Assembly: GCA_910578545.1 (NCBI GenBank)
Contig: CAJTPT010000007.1
Location: 1 to 64,000 of the forward strand
Reading direction: 5' to 3'
Origin: an uncultured Christensenella sp.
Lineage (GTDB): Bacteria > Bacillota > Clostridia > Christensenellales > Pumilibacteraceae
DNA: 64,000 nucleotides
The notes under the pieces are model-generated. The model did not search any database and was not told the DNA's origin. It was given only the letters and a program-made list of their open reading frames with translations. Made by a program: the position numbers and the translations under genes. This document shows positions 61,635-64,000 of this stretch, one piece after another; the first letter of the stretch is position 1, and every line of letters begins with the position of its first letter.

Positions 61635-62644
61635 CGGCGCGTGAAATCGGCAGCGAGTTTTGGGACGTGCCTATTTCTGACTCAAAAAACTCGGTACTGA
61701 ATAATAACCGAATAGTATGGTATTTATCCGGACGGTCTGCGCTATCGGCTATTATTCGTGATATATCGAGTTCTCGGAAAGTGTCACGCGTGTTAATGCC
61801 GTCTTGGTGTTGCGAGAGCATGATAGCCCCGTTTATTGAAGTGTGCGCGGAGGTTGAGTTTTACAGTGTGCTTATAGCGGACGGAAAGATTGTAATCGAT
61901 TATCCGCAACACTTTGACGCGGACGTTGTCGTAGTTATGGATTATTTCGGGTATTCATTCGATAATCAAATTCCTAACGTCGACTTTGTTGTAATTCGTG
62001 ACGTTACTCATTCGGTTTTTTCGCGGCAATATTTCGATGCCGATTATTATTTCGGCAGCTTGCGTAAGTGGGCAGGGTTTTACACCGGCGGATTTGCGAT
62101 AAAACAAAGCGGACAGATTGCACAGCCGTGTTTAAATAACGCAAAATATGTATTGTTGCGTAAGCATGCCATGGCGATGAAAAAAACTTATATCGACGGA
62201 AAGCGTGCAGATAAAGAATATCTAAAAGTATTTTCGGAAGCGGAGCAAATACTCGATAGCGATAGCGAAATTTACTGCGCAGACGATACTGATATCACAC
62301 GCGCACGATATCTCGACGTGGAATTTATAAAGCGTAAACGCCGAGAGAATGCCGCAGTACTGTTGTCGCGCTTGGACAAGCTTGCGTTGTTTTCGCCGAA
62401 AGCAAACGATTGCCCTCTCTTTGTTCCTATAGCTGTTGCGAACCGCGACGAGCTTAATGCGACGCTGGTTTCCGAGTCTGTTTACTGCCCGTGCCATTGG
62501 AATATATCGGAATTGCACCGTTTGTCCGCTGATGAAAAGCTTATATACGATTGTGAACTTAGCGTTGTGTGCGATCAACGGTATAACGCAGATGATATGA
62601 ATCGCATTTGTGATATCATCGAAAGGACGGCGAAAGCGTGTTAA
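61631..62644 (+). CDS. DegT-like PLP-dependent protein (divergent)
   Basis: The 337-residue protein has a PLP-fold pattern: LSGRSALSAII, PSWCCESMI, RDVTHSVFS and a candidate Schiff-base lysine in SLRKWAGFYTGGFA. It is shorter and more divergent than 58318, so the reaction is uncertain; it could be an aminotransferase or a catalytically altered relative. The start TTG 61631 shares TTGA with the upstream stop, with GCGGGG before it. The next gene begins inside its end. Confidence 0.7.
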   Translation: MTAREIGSEFWDVPISDSKNSVLNNNRIVWYLSGRSALSAIIRDISSSRKVSRVLMPSWCCESMIAPFIEVCAEVEFYSVLIADGKIVIDYPQHFDADVVVVMDYFGYSFDNQIPNVDFVVIRDVTHSVFSRQYFDADYYFGSLRKWAGFYTGGFAIKQSGQIAQPCLNNAKYVLLRKHAMAMKKTYIDGKRADKEYLKVFSEAEQILDSDSEIYCADDTDITRARYLDVEFIKRKRRENAAVLLSRLDKLALFSPKANDCPLFVPIAVANRDELNATLVSESVYCPCHWNISELHRLSADEKLIYDCELSVVCDQRYNADDMNRICDIIERTAKAC

Positions 62645-63678
62645 AGGTTTTCACGTTATCTCAAAGTACGGAATGGGATAAAACGGTCAAATCGTTTTCC
62701 GATTACGACGCCTACTATCTAAGCGGATATGTAAAGTCGTTTGAAATACACGGTGACGGAGAGCCGTTGCTTTTTTATTATGAGAACCGCGGAATACGCG
62801 CTATTAACGTTGTGATGAAGCGCGATATTTCAAATGACGCTCGGTTTAAAGATAAAATAGAAAAGGACAAATATTTCGATTTTATAACGCCTTACGGATA
62901 CGGTGGTTGGATAATCGAGGGCGACGGGGATAAATCGCAATTATTCGAGGTATATGTAAAGTGGTGTGCGGACAACGGCATTGTCAGCGAGTTTGTGCGC
63001 CTGCACCCGATTATTTGCAACTTTAACAATATTGCACCGGCGTATGAAGTCGTCAGGCTTGGTAATACCGTTTCTATGGATTTAAGCTCTTTAGACGATA
63101 TATGGGATAATCTTACAAGTAAGAACAGAAACGTAATACGGAAAGCGGAAAAGAGCGGTGTAAAGATAGGGCAAGGTAATAGCGAGGATTTGTACGACGC
63201 GTTTCGCGTAATATACAACGGCACCATGGATAGGGATAACGCCGATCGATACTACTATTTCGGCAAAGAATTTTATTGTGCATTGCGTGACGGGCTCAAA
63301 GATAATTCTGCCGTATTCTATGCCAAAAACGCCGACGGCAAAATAATCGCCGCGTCGATAATTCTTTTTTGCAACGATAAGATGAGCTATCATCTTTCGG
63401 GTTCTGTTGCGGAATACCGCAATATTGCGCCTACGAATCTATTGTTGTACAAGGCGGCTTTGTGGGGCTGTCACAATGGATATAAGACGTTTCATCTGGG
63501 CGGCGGAGTAGGCGCGCACGAGGACAATCTTTTTAAGTTTAAACGCGCGTTTTACAAAGGCGAGCTTTCGGAATTTTATATCGGTAAAAAGATATTCGAT
63601 TGCACAAAATATAATGAATTGCTTATGCTTCGTCCCGACAGAGAGCAAAGCGGATTTTTCCCGGAATACAGGAGCTGA
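62638..63678 (+). CDS. FemAB/GNAT-like aminoacyl or acyl transferase
   Basis: The 346-residue protein has two acyltransferase-like halves with FITPYGYGGW, the motif SKNRNVIRKAEKSGVKI and, near the end, LGGGVGAHEDNLFKFKRAF. This pattern occurs in FemAB-like and BioF2-type proteins that add an amino acid to lipid-linked substrates or acylate sugars. With the ATP-grasp domain upstream it suggests that the glycan is decorated with an amino acid. It starts at GTG 62638, seven bases inside the previous gene. Confidence 0.8.
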   Translation: MLKVFTLSQSTEWDKTVKSFSDYDAYYLSGYVKSFEIHGDGEPLLFYYENRGIRAINVVMKRDISNDARFKDKIEKDKYFDFITPYGYGGWIIEGDGDKSQLFEVYVKWCADNGIVSEFVRLHPIICNFNNIAPAYEVVRLGNTVSMDLSSLDDIWDNLTSKNRNVIRKAEKSGVKIGQGNSEDLYDAFRVIYNGTMDRDNADRYYYFGKEFYCALRDGLKDNSAVFYAKNADGKIIAASIILFCNDKMSYHLSGSVAEYRNIAPTNLLLYKAALWGCHNGYKTFHLGGGVGAHEDNLFKFKRAFYKGELSEFYIGKKIFDCTKYNELLMLRPDREQSGFFPEYRS

Positions 63679-63680
63679 TA

Positions 63681-64000
63681 ATGGATATTTTAATGATAAC
63701 GCATTTTTGTGTTTTACCTTGGGAAAAAGGGAACGGCAGATTTGCGTATATTGCAAACGAGCTCGCCGCGCTTGGGCATGATGTGGAAAACGTCACTTCA
63801 TCCTTTTCGCATGACGCCAAACAACAGCGCAGTATGCGTGACGCGGAAGCACATTGCGCAGAGCTACCGTACAAAATTACGTTGATTAGCGAGCCCGATT
63901 ACAAAAAGAACGTTTCGTTAAAGCGCTTGAGCAGTCATAAAAAATTCGCAAAAAATTTATCGAGCTATCTTAAAGAACGGGCAAAACCGGACGTGGTGTA
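63681..64000 (+). CDS. glycosyltransferase, N-terminal part (cut by window edge)
   Basis: The frame starts at ATG 63681 with AGGAG before it and is open to the window end, 106 codons. MDILMITHFCVLPWEKGNGR followed by IANELAALGHDVENVT is the N-terminal nucleotide-sugar fold of GT4-like glycosyltransferases. The catalytic half lies beyond the window. It is two bases after the FemAB-like gene and clearly in the same operon. Confidence 0.7.
   Translation, partial: MDILMITHFCVLPWEKGNGRFAYIANELAALGHDVENVTSSFSHDAKQQRSMRDAEAHCAELPYKITLISEPDYKKNVSLKRLSSHKKFAKNLSSYLKERAKPDVV

Noticed and set aside
1..64000. CRISPR arrays, rRNA genes, prophage structural genes or a replication origin
   Set aside because: None was seen: no regularly spaced repeats, no 16S/23S/5S segments, no capsid or terminase genes, and no DnaA box cluster.

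Overview
This 64 kb window is chromosomal DNA from an endospore-forming lineage of Bacillota, most likely an uncultivated Clostridia. The evidence is an intact spoIIGA-sigE pair, a PASTA-bearing SpoVD-type penicillin-binding protein, a MurE carrying the DNPR signature of meso-diaminopimelate addition, class II galT, and sigma-A type promoters. I cannot name the genus.

Layout. (1) 1-4178 is an accessory region: a gene cut by the window edge, weak small ORFs, a 2H phosphoesterase, a serine recombinase with a zinc ribbon, and four large inverted-repeat blocks. A degenerate copy of the 3' end of tRNA-Ala at about 960 and a 13-bp terminal inverted repeat (977-989 and 4161-4173) suggest a small element inserted next to tRNA-Ala. 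(2) 4179-11035 holds tRNA-Ala(GGC), the rRNA methyltransferase rlmD, a Pr6Pr-like membrane protein, lon-engB, a Cys-rich protein and a metallophosphoesterase. (3) 11196-22671 is the division and cell wall (dcw) cluster: mraZ, rsmH, an ftsL-like gene, spoVD/ftsI, murE, mraY, murD and ftsW, then two unrecognised polytopic membrane proteins. murF, murC and murG are absent. (4) 23091-40970 holds three giant genes of 1923, 1725 and 2251 codons that split the dcw cluster. (5) 41098-50536 holds a PhnP-like hydrolase, nadE, a DUF1893 gene, an orphan, and the rest of the cluster: murA, ftsQ, ftsA, ftsZ, spoIIGA and sigE. (6) 50568-56200 is a galactose (Leloir) operon galT-galK-galE-galM with a divergent AraC-family regulator. 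(7) 56333-58018 is a lipoprotein of alternating Ig-like modules. (8) 58072-64000 is a surface-glycan operon with a long structured leader: two DegT-type aminotransferase genes, a phosphoglycosyl transferase fused to an ATP-grasp domain, a FemAB-like acyltransferase, and a glycosyltransferase running off the window.

The best candidate for an undescribed system is the giant cassette with the two membrane proteins before it. Giant 1 is a secreted RCC1-type propeller protein with a C-terminal membrane anchor and a Lys-rich, GFAD-repeat tail. Giant 2 has an ectodomain, one membrane segment and about 1050 cytoplasmic residues of coiled coil ending in an Arg/Pro-rich basic tail. Giant 3 is a soluble coiled-coil protein with a strongly acidic N terminus and AT-hook-like motifs. 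The set looks like a transmembrane scaffold joining a cell-surface propeller to a cytoplasmic filament, encoded among the division genes.

A second theme is gene starts. Several transcription units (mpe, 20784, ftsQ, spoIIGA, araC, 56333, probably rlmD and murD) have a -10 box 5-9 nt before the start codon and no ribosome-binding site, which predicts leaderless mRNAs. Other units (mraZ, nadE, ftsA, lon, galT) have ordinary leaders.
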